A stretch of DNA of 64,000 nucleotides from Halalkalibacter wakoensis JCM 9140 (GTDB lineage Bacteria > Bacillota > Bacilli > Bacillales > Bacillaceae_D), in assembly GCF_000513095.1 (NCBI RefSeq), contig NZ_BAUT01000011.1, forward strand, positions 23,496 through 87,495, read 5' to 3'. The notes beneath the pieces are model-generated. The model made no database searches. It saw only the letters and a program-made list of their open reading frames with translations, and was not told the DNA's origin. The position numbers were made by a program, and so were the translations under genes. How positions within the stretch are numbered: position 1 is the stretch's first letter; each line of letters starts with the position of its first letter. Below, piece by piece: positions 17,684 to 30,351 of this stretch.

Positions 17684-18091
17684 ATGGAGAGAGTTGATGT
17701 CGCATATGCACTGTTGTTTGACGAAAGAGAAAATAAGGTTTTAATGGTATTAAATAAAAATGAGAGATGGTCTTTACCGGGCGGCGGAGTTGAAAAAGGT
17801 GAAACCTTACGAGAGGCAGCTGTTCGCGAGGCGAAGGAAGAAACAGGTTATGATATTACGGTTGGTCATATTGCCATGTTAAACGAAGCTTTTATGAATA
17901 ACCGTCATATTCATTTTATTACGTTTTATGCGGAAGTGGTAAAACAACCTAAGACCATTCCACAAGAAGAAAATATCGTAAAAGTAGAGTGGAAAAATTT
18001 ATCAGAAGCAGACCGCCTAATGCCATATTATCCAAAGGGAATTTCAGCGCTTGTGAGTCAAGAAGGTGCACCATATACATTGCAGGACTAG
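17684..18091 (+). CDS. Nudix hydrolase
   Basis: 135 residues with a complete Nudix box: GGGVEKGETLREAAVREA followed by KEETGYDI, containing the REAxEE metal-binding glutamates. It cleaves a nucleoside diphosphate linked to another moiety using Mg2+; the specific substrate cannot be read. GGTGGAG precedes ATG 17684; the GTG at 17675 lacks proper spacing. It begins 30 bases after the lipoprotein gene and may share its transcript. Confidence 0.93.
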   Translation: MERVDVAYALLFDERENKVLMVLNKNERWSLPGGGVEKGETLREAAVREAKEETGYDITVGHIAMLNEAFMNNRHIHFITFYAEVVKQPKTIPQEENIVKVEWKNLSEADRLMPYYPKGISALVSQEGAPYTLQD

Positions 18092-18186
18092 AAAGTAGAA
18101 TTTGGAGTCTATGGGGTATTAAATCGTGTTGAACTTGCTGTATTCGTAGTTTGAAGTTATATGAAATTTACAAAAGAGGGAAACCA

Positions 18187-18585
18187 ATGACCGAAGAGTA
18201 TTTCAATGAAATGAAACGTACAAAGAAAAAAGTACGTACAGTATTTCTTTCGTTTGCCATGTTGTTTATATTAGGGATCGGATACGGAATTTATTGGGCT
18301 TTTTTTGATATGAGTCGATTGCCGACAGGAGAGTTTCTCACAGAAGAGCGTTCCCCAGATGGGGCTTATACTGTACGAGCTTTTGTCTCTCATGGCCATG
18401 CAACCGTAGCTGATAGTATAAGAGGAGAACTTGTAATTCATAACCAAAATGACAAAACGAAAACAATCTATTGGAATTACCGTGAAGATTTGGCAACGAT
18501 TGAATGGATTGATAACGATACGGTTAGCATTAACAACTATATCCTTGATGTCCCTCATGATAAATATGACTTTAGGAATCCGTAA
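18187..18585 (+). CDS. DUF5412 family protein
   Basis: 132 residues from ATG 18187, preceded by GAGGG; the TTG at 18151 has no site. A basic cytoplasmic start (KRTKKKVRT) and one membrane helix (VFLSFAMLFILGIGYGIYWA) are followed by an extracytoplasmic domain. That domain has the DUF5412 pattern: SPDGAYTVRAF, GHATVADSIRGEL, KTIYWNYRED, WIDNDTVSINNYILDV. The function is unknown. A short terminator follows before the ECF sigma operon. Confidence 0.85.
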   Translation: MTEEYFNEMKRTKKKVRTVFLSFAMLFILGIGYGIYWAFFDMSRLPTGEFLTEERSPDGAYTVRAFVSHGHATVADSIRGELVIHNQNDKTKTIYWNYREDLATIEWIDNDTVSINNYILDVPHDKYDFRNP

Positions 18586-18594
18586 TGAATGGTG

Positions 18595-18620
18595 GAGTTG
18601 CTGTAGCAGCTCTTTTTTTT
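18595..18620 (+). terminator. Terminator after the DUF5412 gene
   Basis: GAGTTGCT / AGCAGCTC hairpin with a very small loop followed by eight T. Confidence 0.75.
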
Positions 18621-18651
18621 CGGGAAAAAAGGTGAATTTTTTTTGGGAGAG

Positions 18652-18680
18652 GGAACGCATTCGAAATCTTTACAGTCTAA
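18652..18680 (+). promoter_or_regulatory. Candidate ECF autoregulatory promoter
   Basis: GGAACGC (-35-like) and CAGTCTAA (-10-like) resemble Bacillus ECF promoters (GAAC and CGTCTA elements) and sit 23 bases before the ECF sigma gene. Spacing is near the usual 16-17 bp. Confidence 0.45.
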
Positions 18681-18702
18681 TAGGTGAAAGGAGGCTAAGA
18701 GC

Positions 18703-19242
18703 TTGAAAAAACTGAAATCATTATTTAGTAGGTCGAAACAACCATCATTTGAAACATTAATCAAAGGTGAGCAAGAAAAGCTGTACAAGATCGCCTATAC
18801 TTATGTGCGAAACGAGCAAGATGCATTAGATGTAGTGCAGGATGCCATTATCAAGGGTTATAACCATTTTGATAAATTAAAGAATCTCGACTATTTCTCA
18901 ACATGGATGACTAGGATTTTAATTAATACTGCATTGGATGCAGTTAAGCGAAAAAAAGATGTTGTTTATCTTGATCAAGATAGGTTTGACGATAAAGTAA
19001 CAAAAGATCCTCCATTCACACAACAAATTGATCTTCTTGAAGAGCTTAATCACTTAAAGCCTGAGCAAAAGACTTTGGTCATACTCCGCTTTTATTATGG
19101 ATATTCCATAAAAGAATTAGCCGAACTATTAAAAAAGCCAGAAGGAACGATTAAATCACAGCTTCATCGAACACTTAATGAATTGAAAAAAAAATTAGGT
19201 GAAGGGGGAGAGCAGTATGGAAAAGCTTGGTCAAAGTATTAA
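18703..19242 (+). CDS. ECF-type RNA polymerase sigma factor
   Basis: 179 residues from TTG 18703 behind AAAGGAGG. Region 2 is seen in LYKIAYTYVRNEQDALDVVQ, then DAIIKGYNHFDKLKN and the -10-reading stretch FSTWMTRILINTALDAVKRK. Region 4 follows as LEELNHLKPEQKTLVILRFY, GYSIKELAELLKKPEGTIKS and QLHRTLNELKK. The downstream gene overlaps it by 26 bases and encodes a membrane protein typical of a cognate anti-sigma factor. The stress signal cannot be inferred. Confidence 0.95.
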   Translation: MKKLKSLFSRSKQPSFETLIKGEQEKLYKIAYTYVRNEQDALDVVQDAIIKGYNHFDKLKNLDYFSTWMTRILINTALDAVKRKKDVVYLDQDRFDDKVTKDPPFTQQIDLLEELNHLKPEQKTLVILRFYYGYSIKELAELLKKPEGTIKSQLHRTLNELKKKLGEGGEQYGKAWSKY

Positions 19243-20542
19243 AAAATCGATAGATGACATTTCAGTTCCGAAAGAGAAACTTGATCGTGCTGTAAATGAG
19301 GCTTTTGCTAGTACGAGAAAAAGGCAGATACAGAAAAATCAGCGCGTGTTAATGGGGATAGCCTCTTTATTCATGATTGGTTTAGTTACTCTTTTGTTTG
19401 CAACGGTCTTTTTACCATTAGGGGAAAGGCAATCAATGAGTAGCAACAACGATCCTATTTTTATGATTGATGACGAAAGGTTGCAAAAAGTGGCGGAAGA
19501 AGGACGTTTTCAAGAACTTGAGAAGTTCATAGAGAATGAGGATGTTATTTTCGCAATTGAAGAGGCTTACTATGACAGTGGATTAGTTGCTTTAACTTAT
19601 AAAGTTAAAGTCAATACGGATTTACTAAGGAACGATCAAGTTATTGAGCTAGATTCAATGGGAGTTCTGATTGATGATGAACCACAATTCTTTTTTCCAA
19701 AGCCGTTTCGATTCACTCAGAACCAACCAGTCTATGAAGATGTCTTAATCATAGAAAATTTAAAAGATGCTCCCGACCAGCTCTCCATTGATGTTTTCAT
19801 TCCAGAGATTAGACAGAATAAGATTGGGGTTGGGGAAGAAGTTCTTTCGATTGTAGTGGAAAAAGATACTGAAGAAACGGTTACAGATTTCTATGTTACA
19901 AAAGAGCTAGCTGAAGATCAATTAATTGAAGTCGGACCAGTTCAGTATACTCCTTCACAAGTATTACTCCATACGAAACTGAGAGTACCAAAAGAACTGT
20001 CTTTCGGTTCAAAACCGAGCATTGGAGTCTATGTGATTGGAAAAGAGGAGAACGGCAGAGTCCAACATTCACCTCGATTATTAGGTTATCAAGCTGAGCC
20101 TAATTATCATGATATTTCTTATAAATATTCATCATTTAAAGGTGACGTTCAATTTAGTAGAGAACATTTTGCGGATCAGTTTACAGTCGTTCCATATGTA
20201 CATGCTAGCGATGAGGAGTGGGTTATTCATACTGAACTTAAGGAAGGGTCAACTCTTTCTTTAACCGAATATCCAATGAATGTTGTAGCTATAACGGATT
20301 CAGATCCTCACACAATTGTCACGATCCAAATGGATAAAGAAAATTCGTATTTTCCATTTCATTTAATCACAGCCTATCGTTCTAAAAGTGATCAACATTA
20401 TCGGCCACTCTATTTTGAGAAACTAGATAATGGATTCGTAGAAATCGTGTATCCTCAAATAGAACACAAAACAGGTACGGTGTTAACGGTAGAGAACTTT
20501 AGGATTTTCGAGGAATTAGCCACTGAGGTAGAGCTTAACTAG
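19217..20542 (+). CDS. Membrane anti-sigma factor (DUF4179/DUF5643 type)
   Basis: 441 residues from ATG 19217, which has GGGGGAG upstream; the GTG-like start at 19199 is less suitable. The N-terminal cytoplasmic part (about 1-48) begins MEKLGQSIKKSIDDISVPKE and should bind the sigma factor. One membrane helix (about 50-72: VLMGIASLFMIGLVTLLFAT) is followed by a large extracytoplasmic domain of DUF4179 and DUF5643 type (strand pattern such as ALTYKVKVNT). Overlap with the sigma gene implies translational coupling. It holds the sigma factor inactive until a surface signal acts. Confidence 0.88.
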   Translation: MEKLGQSIKKSIDDISVPKEKLDRAVNEAFASTRKRQIQKNQRVLMGIASLFMIGLVTLLFATVFLPLGERQSMSSNNDPIFMIDDERLQKVAEEGRFQELEKFIENEDVIFAIEEAYYDSGLVALTYKVKVNTDLLRNDQVIELDSMGVLIDDEPQFFFPKPFRFTQNQPVYEDVLIIENLKDAPDQLSIDVFIPEIRQNKIGVGEEVLSIVVEKDTEETVTDFYVTKELAEDQLIEVGPVQYTPSQVLLHTKLRVPKELSFGSKPSIGVYVIGKEENGRVQHSPRLLGYQAEPNYHDISYKYSSFKGDVQFSREHFADQFTVVPYVHASDEEWVIHTELKEGSTLSLTEYPMNVVAITDSDPHTIVTIQMDKENSYFPFHLITAYRSKSDQHYRPLYFEKLDNGFVEIVYPQIEHKTGTVLTVENFRIFEELATEVELN

Positions 20543-20554
20543 AGTTGATATCTT

Positions 20555-20762
20555 GAATGCTGCCCTTTTTCAGAAGAGAAGAAAGAAAAAGGGAACGCAA
20601 ATGGAAGAATGCTGCTCTTTTTCGGAAGAGAGGAAAGAAAAAGGGAACACAAATGGAGGAATGCTGCCCTTTTTCAGAAGAGAAGAAAGAAAAAGGGAAC
20701 GCAAGCAAAGGAATGGTTCCCTTTTACAGCAGAAAAAAGAGAAAGGAAATCATAGCCCTTTC
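20555..20762 (+). repeat. 52-bp-period tandem hairpin repeat (four units)
   Basis: Units start at 20555, 20607, 20659 and 20711, a strict 52-bp period; the fourth is diverged. Each contains an inverted repeat, CCCTTTTTC / GAAAAAGGG, with a 13-nt purine-rich loop (the fourth has CCCTTTT and a different loop). The frames that run through it are repeat translations, not genes. Another 52-bp-period hairpin array lies at 63802. It follows the anti-sigma gene. Confidence 0.9.
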
Positions 20763-20803
20763 TTCTAGGTCTCATCTAATTAGGAATAAACTTTTGTCCT
20801 CTC

Positions 20804-21195
20804 TTACTCAATTACTTCCACTTCATACGCTGCAGTTTGCGGTGGAAGTGACCGAGTCATCGCTTTTGAATGGAGTATGGTGATCATTTGTTCTTCTTGT
20901 AGTTCGGTTAAGTTAATGGCAGTGCATTAGATGTTATCTTTGTCTCTTTCGTTATATTTAACGCGATCAATTCATGGTGGTTGTGAACAGATGGTTGAAC
21001 AAGAACCCTATTTCCTTCTGAATTCACTTCTACGACCATTGCCTGGTCAATTTTAACACCGTCAACTGGTACTTCCTTGGCGGTTGTTTCAATAGGAACA
21101 ACATCTCGCTTATTAGGCTCCATAGCGATTGCGCCATTGATAGCTCCCATAATAAGACAAGTGAAAAATCCTGTAATTACAATTCGTTTAAACAC
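20804..21195 (-). pseudogene. Secreted hypothetical protein, frameshifted near its C-terminus
   Basis: ATG 21195 opens a signal-peptide protein (VITGFFTCLIMGAINGAIA, cut near residue 24) with a strand-rich mature part (KIDQAMVVEVNSEGNRVLVQ). The frame ends at 20908. In the adjacent frame the coding pattern continues as TAINLTELQEEQMITILHSK, then AMTRSLPPQTAAYEVEVIE, and stops at 20804. A single lost base around 20920-20928 joins both, giving about 130 residues. AGGAG precedes the start. The family is not recognised. Confidence 0.65.
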
Positions 21196-21413
21196 GTCAA
21201 AAACTCCTCCGGCTAAAATGGATTGTACGTTCTTAGTATGAAACGTATATGAGATAGTGAACGTTTCATTTTTTTAGATTGTACTAGTTAACACTTTCCC
21301 ACAAAAGGTAACATGATAGAGAACTTTTATAATATACTCCATTATTTGGATAATTATGTTAAAATCTAAAAGGAAATATGACCTCACTGGTTTTGTTGAG
21401 AGGAGATAACTAA

Positions 21414-21671
21414 TTGGAAGAAAACAGAAAAAGAAATTATTCCATAATGGTTGTAGGTGCAATTGGCACAGTTATGATATTAATAGGGGCGTTGCAATTT
21501 TTTGAGATGGATAACATGGATGGATTCATGACTACGCTTATTGGCTTTTTGTTAACCATTAGTTACATCAATTATTTAGAGTCAAAAGCGGGTGTTGGTA
21601 AAAGAGTAATTGTAATTAGAATTATTTTTTCTATTGTACTGCTTACGATCGTAACGTTGATCTTTTTTTAG
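21414..21671 (+). CDS. Small three-helix membrane protein (85 aa)
   Basis: TTG 21414 lies eight bases after AGGAG. The product has three hydrophobic segments (SIMVVGAIGTVMILIGAL; FMTTLIGFLLTISYINYL; IIFSIVLLTIVTLIFF) separated by short charged turns. No family is recognised. It is followed within 65 bases by another small membrane protein, and the four genes to 22618 may form a transcript. Confidence 0.65.
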   Translation: MEENRKRNYSIMVVGAIGTVMILIGALQFFEMDNMDGFMTTLIGFLLTISYINYLESKAGVGKRVIVIRIIFSIVLLTIVTLIFF

Positions 21672-21735
21672 TTTGCTTGGACGGGAACAAAAGAAGTTCA
21701 TTTAATACATATATGGTTATTTAAAGGAGAGTTTT

Positions 21736-21999
21736 ATGAAAGAACTAGAAATCGAGAGGAATACGGATCGTTCACGTATCCTTTTCCTTTTATTGTCGAT
21801 TGTATCGGCGCTCTTATATGTTCAAAGTGAAGGCTCTACTCTTTTTTGGATTCTGGCATTAGTTCTTATAGGAACTTCAAAAATTGAGAAGGCTGAACAT
21901 CATTTGTTACGAGTCGCTGGAGTGGCTACATATGTAATTTACTTTTTATGGATTGGCTATAAAGGATTCGAATGGCTGTTTACAAACTTTATCAGATAA
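21736..21999 (+). CDS. Small membrane protein (87 aa)
   Basis: ATG 21736 follows AAAGGAGAG. A charged N-terminus (ELEIERNTDRSR) precedes three hydrophobic stretches (ILFLLLSIVSALLYV; LFWILALVLIG; VATYVIYFLWIGYKGF). No family is recognised. Part of a run of small membrane-protein genes. Confidence 0.65.
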   Translation: MKELEIERNTDRSRILFLLLSIVSALLYVQSEGSTLFWILALVLIGTSKIEKAEHHLLRVAGVATYVIYFLWIGYKGFEWLFTNFIR

Positions 22000-22040
22000 T
22001 TGTTGTGTCATCAATTGGATGAGCTTGGAGGGGATCATGA

Positions 22041-22325
22041 TTGAACTATGTTTTTATGATGGTTATTTTGTTTCTAAGCGCATACAACCTTTACATCAAA
22101 AAAAATAAAGAAGCCTGGGAGGAAGTGCGTAAAGAAATACATTTTCCTTCTATTAAAAGTTCCATCCAGTTTCTTTTTTTTGGTGCTATCAATTCTTTTT
22201 TTGGAGCCTATATTTTTGGAATTGAGTGGCTGTATTGGATCACTCTTTATTCTGTGTTAGGGCTTGTCATTTGCTATGAAACGGTCAGTAGTAAAAAAGA
22301 AGAAAAATCGTTTTTGTCGTCGTGA
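22041..22325 (+). CDS. Small membrane protein (94 aa)
   Basis: TTG 22041 follows GGAGGGG by seven bases; the ATG at 22037 is in another frame. Hydrophobic segments are YVFMMVILFLSAYNLYI, IQFLFFGAINSFFGAYIFGI and LYWITLYSVLGLVICYE, with a basic linker between the first two. Its stop codon overlaps the GTG start of the next gene, so translation of the two is coupled. Function unknown. Confidence 0.65.
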   Translation: MNYVFMMVILFLSAYNLYIKKNKEAWEEVRKEIHFPSIKSSIQFLFFGAINSFFGAYIFGIEWLYWITLYSVLGLVICYETVSSKKEEKSFLSS

Positions 22326-22618
22326 TACTTATATTGTTTTCCATTTTTAGAGTTCCGACTAATCCAGCTTCATTTGATCATTTTGTAAATTCAAAGGAAT
22401 CGTATCAATGTTTATCTAGCTGGCAATGTGTGAAGATCGTTGAACATGTAACACCTGAAGATATGTTGGAGATTGTACCAGAAGTCGTTCAAGTACAGGA
22501 GAGACGCTTTAATTGGTTTCTTTTTTATTCAAAAGGGCTCCTCAAACTGGAGGACGAAAAAGGAGATGTAGAAGAATTGAGAGGGTTAAATGTAGCGGGG
22601 TTTTGGTTTGAGTATTAA
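22322..22618 (+). CDS. Hypothetical signal-anchored protein (98 aa)
   Basis: GTG 22322 overlaps the upstream stop (GTGA). A short hydrophobic N-terminus (ILILFSIFRV) leads to a polar domain with two cysteines in SYQCLSSWQCVKIV and a strand-rich end (FNWFLFYSKGLLKLED). It is probably exported or anchored, with a possible disulphide. No family is recognised. The coupling suggests it works with the preceding membrane protein. Confidence 0.6.
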   Translation: MILILFSIFRVPTNPASFDHFVNSKESYQCLSSWQCVKIVEHVTPEDMLEIVPEVVQVQERRFNWFLFYSKGLLKLEDEKGDVEELRGLNVAGFWFEY

Positions 22619-22635
22619 GTGGAATTTACAGACAT

Positions 22636-22675
22636 AAAAGCAGAGATCAGGAAAACTCGTGATCTCTGCTTTTTC
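22636..22675. terminator. Bidirectional terminator before bglA
   Basis: AAAAGCAGAGATCA / TGATCTCTGCTTTT, perfect 14-bp stem with a 10-nt loop, between convergent genes. Confidence 0.9.
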
Positions 22676-22680
22676 CTTTA

Positions 22681-24232
<1,552 letters not shown>

Positions 24233-24236
<4 letters not shown>

Positions 24237-24261
24237 TTGCCTGTGTGAACAGTTACAATCC
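24233..24261 (-). promoter_or_regulatory. RAT antiterminator site for LicT (bglA copy 1)
   Basis: On the coding strand it begins GGATTGTAACTG and ends CAGGCAAAACC, the standard RAT form, with a short variable loop. LicT binding stabilises it and prevents the overlapping terminator. Confidence 0.92.
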
Positions 24262-24349
24262 TAAAAGGGTTGTTTTGTTAAGTTGCGATAACTATAACAT
24301 GATTTTTTTTTAGTGGTCAAGGATTTTGTAACCGTTGTATTTCTGTAGG

Positions 24350-25228
24350 TTAAGATACTTTCTTAGGGAAGCCACCTTTTAGTGCTTTCTCAATCGCAAA
24401 GGCTACCCCGTCGTTCGAATTAGTTTTTGTCGTGAAATCACATAGATTTTTGATAACAGGATCAGCATTTTCCATTGCAACACTATACCCAGCTACTTCG
24501 AGCATAGAATAATCATTAAGATTATCACCGAGTGCCATTACATCCTTAAGTTCAATCCCTAATCTGTCTGTATAAAAGGCAAGGGCGACTCCTTTATTAG
24601 CATCCCTATGATTGAATTCTAGATTTAGATGACCAGATGAGGTAATAGTAAGGTCATGTTCATTTGTTAACTGTTCACGAATTCTTTGTAGAGATTCATC
24701 TTCTAGTGAGAAAGCAAGGAACTTGTAAACGTCAATGTTGTCATTATTGAAAAGTTGATCAAAATCATCAATGGTTTGTATCTTTTCATCTTGAAAACGT
24801 TGCTGAATTCGCTCCTTAATCTCGTCTGTTCCGACGTTTGGATAGTGCGATTTCATCATATTCACCAATACATGAATAAAATGATCACGGTTAATGGAGT
24901 AACCTCCAGCACTCGTGAATATTTCAAAGTAACTATGTTCACTCGTACAAGCGAGTTCGATTTTTTTGCATGATTCTCTCTCTAAAGGAATACTACGAAT
25001 GATCTCACCATTTTGCAAATAGATGAGAGAGCCATTTACACAAATGATTGGACATGATAATCCCGCTTTTTGTAAAGGTTTTGATGCTGCCTCATAAGAT
25101 CGACCTGTTGCAATGACAACCTCGATACCTAATTGTTGTGCTTTGAGTATGGCCTGAATGTTTTCAGGACTAATTTCGTTGTTCTCGTTTAATAATGTTC
25201 CATCCATATCTGTTGCAATTAATTTCAT
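24350..25228 (-). CDS. Cof-type HAD-IIB sugar phosphatase
   Basis: 292 residues. HAD motif I is DMDGTLLNENNEIS (residues 7-20) with the nucleophile Asp; motif II is VIATGRSYE; motif III/IV is KGVALAFYTDRLGIELKDVM then ALGDNLNDYSMLEVAGYSVA. The Cof-type cap domain lies between. Such enzymes dephosphorylate sugar phosphates or flavin/pyridoxal phosphates. GGAGAGGAG precedes ATG 25228. It is placed between bglA and licT, suggesting a role in handling sugar-phosphate in the beta-glucoside pathway, but this is only positional. Confidence 0.92.
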   Translation of the reverse strand: MKLIATDMDGTLLNENNEISPENIQAILKAQQLGIEVVIATGRSYEAASKPLQKAGLSCPIICVNGSLIYLQNGEIIRSIPLERESCKKIELACTSEHSYFEIFTSAGGYSINRDHFIHVLVNMMKSHYPNVGTDEIKERIQQRFQDEKIQTIDDFDQLFNNDNIDVYKFLAFSLEDESLQRIREQLTNEHDLTITSSGHLNLEFNHRDANKGVALAFYTDRLGIELKDVMALGDNLNDYSMLEVAGYSVAMENADPVIKNLCDFTTKTNSNDGVAFAIEKALKGGFPKKVS

Positions 25229-25308
25229 AGGTTTCTCCTCTCCATCACTCTGTTTCTATCATACTCATAAACAAGATCTAAAAAACAGGAAATTTTTTTG
25301 AAGATCTG

Positions 25309-25338
25309 TTGACAATCTATTTAATCCCATGATATAAA
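25309..25338 (+). promoter_or_regulatory. Sigma-A promoter of licT
   Basis: TTGACA and TATAAA separated by 18 bp, about 40 bp upstream of the RAT site. Confidence 0.75.
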
Positions 25339-25341
25339 ATG

Positions 25342-25355
25342 AGTAAGCGATTTCA
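25342..25355 (+). promoter_or_regulatory. Possible CcpA cre site
   Basis: AGTAAGCGATTTCA matches the cre consensus TGNAANCGNNNNCA except the first base and overlaps the expected transcription start of licT. This would give glucose repression of the system. A one-mismatch 14-mer is weak evidence alone; position supports it. Confidence 0.4.
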
Positions 25356-25376
25356 ATTAAATATTTTTTCTTAGAC

Positions 25377-25404
25377 GGATTGTTACTGTTCGGCAGGCAA
25401 AACC
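25377..25404 (+). promoter_or_regulatory. RAT antiterminator site upstream of licT
   Basis: Begins GGATTGTTACTG and ends CAGGCAAAACC, the canonical LicT-type RAT hairpin, so licT controls its own transcription. Confidence 0.92.
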
Positions 25405-25461
25405 TAAGTTTGTTTCGGAATCTCGTTATTGGTATTCTGTATACAAGGTTGGGTTTTTTTT
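25400..25461 (+). terminator. LicT-controlled terminator upstream of licT
   Basis: AAACCTAAGTTTGT can pair with the segment ending ACAAGGTTGGGTT, followed by eight T. The 5' arm overlaps the RAT 3' end. Confidence 0.7.
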
Positions 25462-25514
25462 GTACCCATTTTTACAGAAGACCGAAACAAAACAGAAGTA
25501 GGGCGGGTTTGAAG

Positions 25515-26363
25515 ATGAAGATTAAAAAAGTGTTTAACAATAATGTCGTAATAGCAAATAACGAAAAAGACCAAGAAGTGGTTGTAATGGGGAGAGGGCT
25601 TGCCTTTCAAAAAAAAGCTGGAGAGCCAATCGATACTTCTAAGATCGAGAAAACCTTTGTTTTAGAAAAACATGGTGTTTCGGATAAGTTAGCTAAGCTA
25701 TTAAACGATACTTCTGAAAGATATTTAAATATATCGTCTAAGATTTTAGATTATGCCAAATCGCGACTGCCTTACAAGTTAGATGATCATCTATATGTAG
25801 CTTTAACAGACCATATTAGTTTTGCTATTAGCAGACATGAGCAGGGGATTGCTTTAAAAAACCCTCTTCTATGGGAAATAAGAAAACATTATAAACTTGA
25901 ATTTCAAGTAGCATTGAAAGCACTAGCCATTATTCAAGAAGAAACGGGGATTTTGTTTGGTGAAGATGAGGCAGCGTCCATTGCGCTTCATTTAGTCAAT
26001 AGCCAACTATCCGGTGAAAATATGGCGGAAGCCGTACAAGTAACAGAAATGGTGAACAATATACTAAACATTGTAAAGTACCATTTCGGCATGGAATTAG
26101 ATGAAAGCTCCATTAACTATGAACGCTTTCTGACTCACCTTCGCTTCTTTGCGATGAGGTTTGTCCGTAAAGAAAAAGTGGAGGAATCTGAAGACCATTT
26201 CCTCTATGAACAGTTGAATAAAAAATACCCAGAAGCCTTCCGGTGTAGTGAAAAAATTAAAGTATACCTAGAAAAGAGCTATAACTGGGAGATTTCGAAG
26301 GATGAAATCATCTATTTGACGCTTCACATTTATCGCGTCACACAGCGTTACCAACAGAGCTGA
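25515..26363 (+). CDS. licT: Transcription antiterminator LicT (BglG/SacY family)
   Basis: 282 residues. The RNA-binding CAT domain is residues 1-56 (MKIKKVFNNNVVIANN, then VVVMGRGLAFQKKAGE). PRD1 has LTDHISFAISRH and ALHLVN; PRD2 has LTHLRFFAMR and YLTLHIYRV, giving the regulatory histidines phosphorylated by the PTS. ATG 25515 fits the conserved N-terminus; the long upstream open frame overlaps the RAT/terminator and is not coding. With substrate present, LicT binds the RAT sites before bglA, licT and bglP and lets transcription pass the terminators. Confidence 0.97.
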   Translation: MKIKKVFNNNVVIANNEKDQEVVVMGRGLAFQKKAGEPIDTSKIEKTFVLEKHGVSDKLAKLLNDTSERYLNISSKILDYAKSRLPYKLDDHLYVALTDHISFAISRHEQGIALKNPLLWEIRKHYKLEFQVALKALAIIQEETGILFGEDEAASIALHLVNSQLSGENMAEAVQVTEMVNNILNIVKYHFGMELDESSINYERFLTHLRFFAMRFVRKEKVEESEDHFLYEQLNKKYPEAFRCSEKIKVYLEKSYNWEISKDEIIYLTLHIYRVTQRYQQS

Positions 26364-26447
26364 GCATGAGTAAAAAAAGTTCAAAAAGCAACAGCACTCT
26401 TACTTTTTTTGAGAAAGATAGAAGTCAAAACTTAATATTTCTACCAT

Positions 26448-26474
26448 GGAATGTTACCTTAAGTGGGCTTAACC
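26448..26474 (+). promoter_or_regulatory. Divergent RAT site between licT and bglP
   Basis: Begins GGAATGTTACC and ends GGGCTTAACC, following the RAT plan but with several changes from the other two sites. It directly overlaps the terminator that follows. Confidence 0.7.
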
Positions 26475-26533
26475 TGGTCTGATGAGAAGCACAAATGATA
26501 TCTCTGTGCGCTCGATCGGATCAGGTTTTTTAT
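26471..26533 (+). terminator. Terminator upstream of bglP
   Basis: AACCTGGTCTGAT pairs with ATCGGATCAGGTT (one mismatch and one wobble), with T6 after it. Its 5' arm overlaps the RAT site. Confidence 0.85.
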
Positions 26534-26575
26534 TGGAAAAAAAGACGAAAGATAATGAGAAAGCGGGGGTTAGTC

Positions 26576-30050
<3,475 letters not shown>

Positions 30051-30153
30051 AAAAAAGAGGCGTTTGGTTTTTATGAAGCTATGTGAAAGTATTATTCAGT
30101 GTTAACATGAAAAAATATTAATCATCTATTTTCAATAAAAGAATCAAGCTAAG

Positions 30154-30187
30154 AAAACTACTCTAAGATGGAGTAGTTTTTTTCTTG
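30154..30187 (+). terminator. Terminator after bglA copy 2
   Basis: AAAACTACTC / GAGTAGTTTT stem with a 7-nt loop and T7. Confidence 0.85.
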
Positions 30188-30351
30188 TTTAAGGTTTTCA
30201 TTTTGAAATAGGTAAAGCATTGTGTGAGGCCGAACTATTATAAAAGAGCTAATAAAAACCAAAAACCATTGTTAAAATAAGGTAAATTCTTCGGAACAGG
30301 AGTATAATGAATTCGAGATAACAGTTTGAAGATGGAAGGAGAGGTGAAAAC

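Noticed and set aside
20553..20883. Two plus-strand frames rich in K, R, E and F
   Set aside because: They run through the 52-bp tandem repeat and lack ribosome binding sites.
25380..25514. N-terminal extension of LicT
   Set aside because: The segment is the RAT hairpin and terminator; the conserved CAT domain starts at ATG 25515.
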